A stretch of 7,321 nucleotides of DNA from Ktedonobacterales bacterium (GTDB lineage Bacteria > Chloroflexota > Ktedonobacteria > Ktedonobacterales > JADMIN01), in the NCBI GenBank assembly GCA_015478575.1, contig JADMIN010000113.1, forward strand, positions 1 to 7,321, read 5' to 3'. This document shows, piece by piece, positions 6,877-7,321 of the stretch. The translations under genes were made by a program, and so were the position numbers. The notes beneath the pieces are model-generated. The model saw only the letters and a program-made list of their open reading frames with translations. It was not told the DNA's origin and ran no database searches. Within the stretch, counting starts at the first letter, position 1. Each line of letters begins with the position of its first letter.

Positions 6877-7321
6877 ATGGAGAGCTGGGCTGATGGACTG
6901 GTCGGAGCGGTGATCGTCGCCGCTGGCCCCAGCCAGCGGATGCGCGGCCTTGATAAGATCTGGGCGCCGCTCCTTGGGCGCCCACTGCTGGCATGGGCGG
7001 CGGCGCCTTTCGAGGAGGTCTCCGCCATTCAGCGCATCGTGGTGGTCGTGGCGCCAGAACACCTGGCCCAGGCACATGCTCTTTGTCAGGCTGAGGGCCG
7101 GCGGCACATCACGGCCATCGTTCCCGGTGGCCCGCGGCGGCGCGATTCGGTGCGCGCCGGGCTGGAGGCATTGGGCGATGGATGCGCGCTGGCGGTCATC
7201 CACGACGGCGCGCGCCCGCTCCTCACACCCGCGCTCATCCTCACCGGACTCACGGCGGCGAAGCGCACCGGCGCGGCCACCGCTGCCACACCAGTGAAGG
7301 AGACCATCAAGCTCGTGCGCG
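6877..7321 (+). CDS. ispD: IspD, 2-C-methyl-D-erythritol 4-phosphate cytidylyltransferase (3' end outside window)
   Basis: Transfers CMP from CTP to methylerythritol 4-phosphate, the third step of the non-mevalonate (MEP) isoprenoid pathway, in the cytoplasm. The first 148 residues are present, with the family of about 230 suggesting some 80 missing. Visible motifs are the CTP-binding loop AAGPSQRM (15-22) with R21 and K27, GGPRRRDSVRAGL (84-96), HDGARPL (109-115), where D110 and R113 match the DAARP signature with Gly for Ala, and TPVKETIK (138-145). AAGPSQR replaces the commoner AAGxGxR. ATG 6877 is the only normal start in frame between the previous stop and the conserved VIVAAG strand. 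Its ribosome site is weak (GGCGAG near 6864-6869), so translation may be coupled to the preceding PIN/TRAM gene. ispF often follows in such clusters but lies beyond the window. Confidence 0.93.
   Translation, partial: MESWADGLVGAVIVAAGPSQRMRGLDKIWAPLLGRPLLAWAAAPFEEVSAIQRIVVVVAPEHLAQAHALCQAEGRRHITAIVPGGPRRRDSVRAGLEALGDGCALAVIHDGARPLLTPALILTGLTAAKRTGAATAATPVKETIKLVR

Overview
The window is GC-rich and carries a run of housekeeping genes, all on the + strand: the 3' end of an Ala/Pro/Glu/Thr-repeat protein, then clpC, radA, a membrane-anchored PIN/TRAM protein (YacL-like) and the 5' part of ispD. This is a shortened form of the clpC-radA-disA-yacL-ispD neighbourhood known from Firmicutes. The ClpC and IspD sequence style (for example AAGPSQRM and DKIWAPL in IspD), the high GC content and the gene order suggest a member of Chloroflexota, or a related Gram-positive-like lineage. 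That placement rests on protein style only and is an inference.

Layout. Bases 1-443 are the C-terminal tail of a gene that enters from the left. It is built almost wholly of degenerate 15-bp (5-residue) tandem repeats and ends at a strong intrinsic terminator (446-515). Bases 516-1269 hold no convincing protein gene. They contain a G-quadruplex motif, a lower-GC island (566-707, about 46% GC) with competing hairpins and a possible pseudoknot, several short direct repeats and hairpins, and finally a near-consensus promoter and Shine-Dalgarno site for clpC. clpC (1270-3810) is intact and is followed by a long hairpin that may terminate its transcript. radA (4018-5400) is intact. A consensus -10 box lies just after the radA stop codon, and about 215 bases of leader precede the PIN/TRAM gene (5640-6854). 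The leader contains three successive well-formed stems, the first with a possible internal pseudoknot. ispD starts 22 bases after the PIN/TRAM stop codon and leaves the window unfinished.

Function. ClpC is the AAA+ unfoldase that feeds ClpP. RadA is a DNA-branch-migration ATPase used in recombination. The PIN/TRAM protein is a probable membrane-tethered ribonuclease or RNA-binding protein. IspD makes CDP-methylerythritol in isoprenoid synthesis. They form a conserved neighbourhood rather than one pathway. The partners usual in Firmicutes (ctsR, mcsA and mcsB before clpC, disA after radA) are absent from the window.

No clearly new protein system is visible. The most interesting candidates are non-coding: the structured leader of the PIN/TRAM gene and the large structured intergenic region before clpC.
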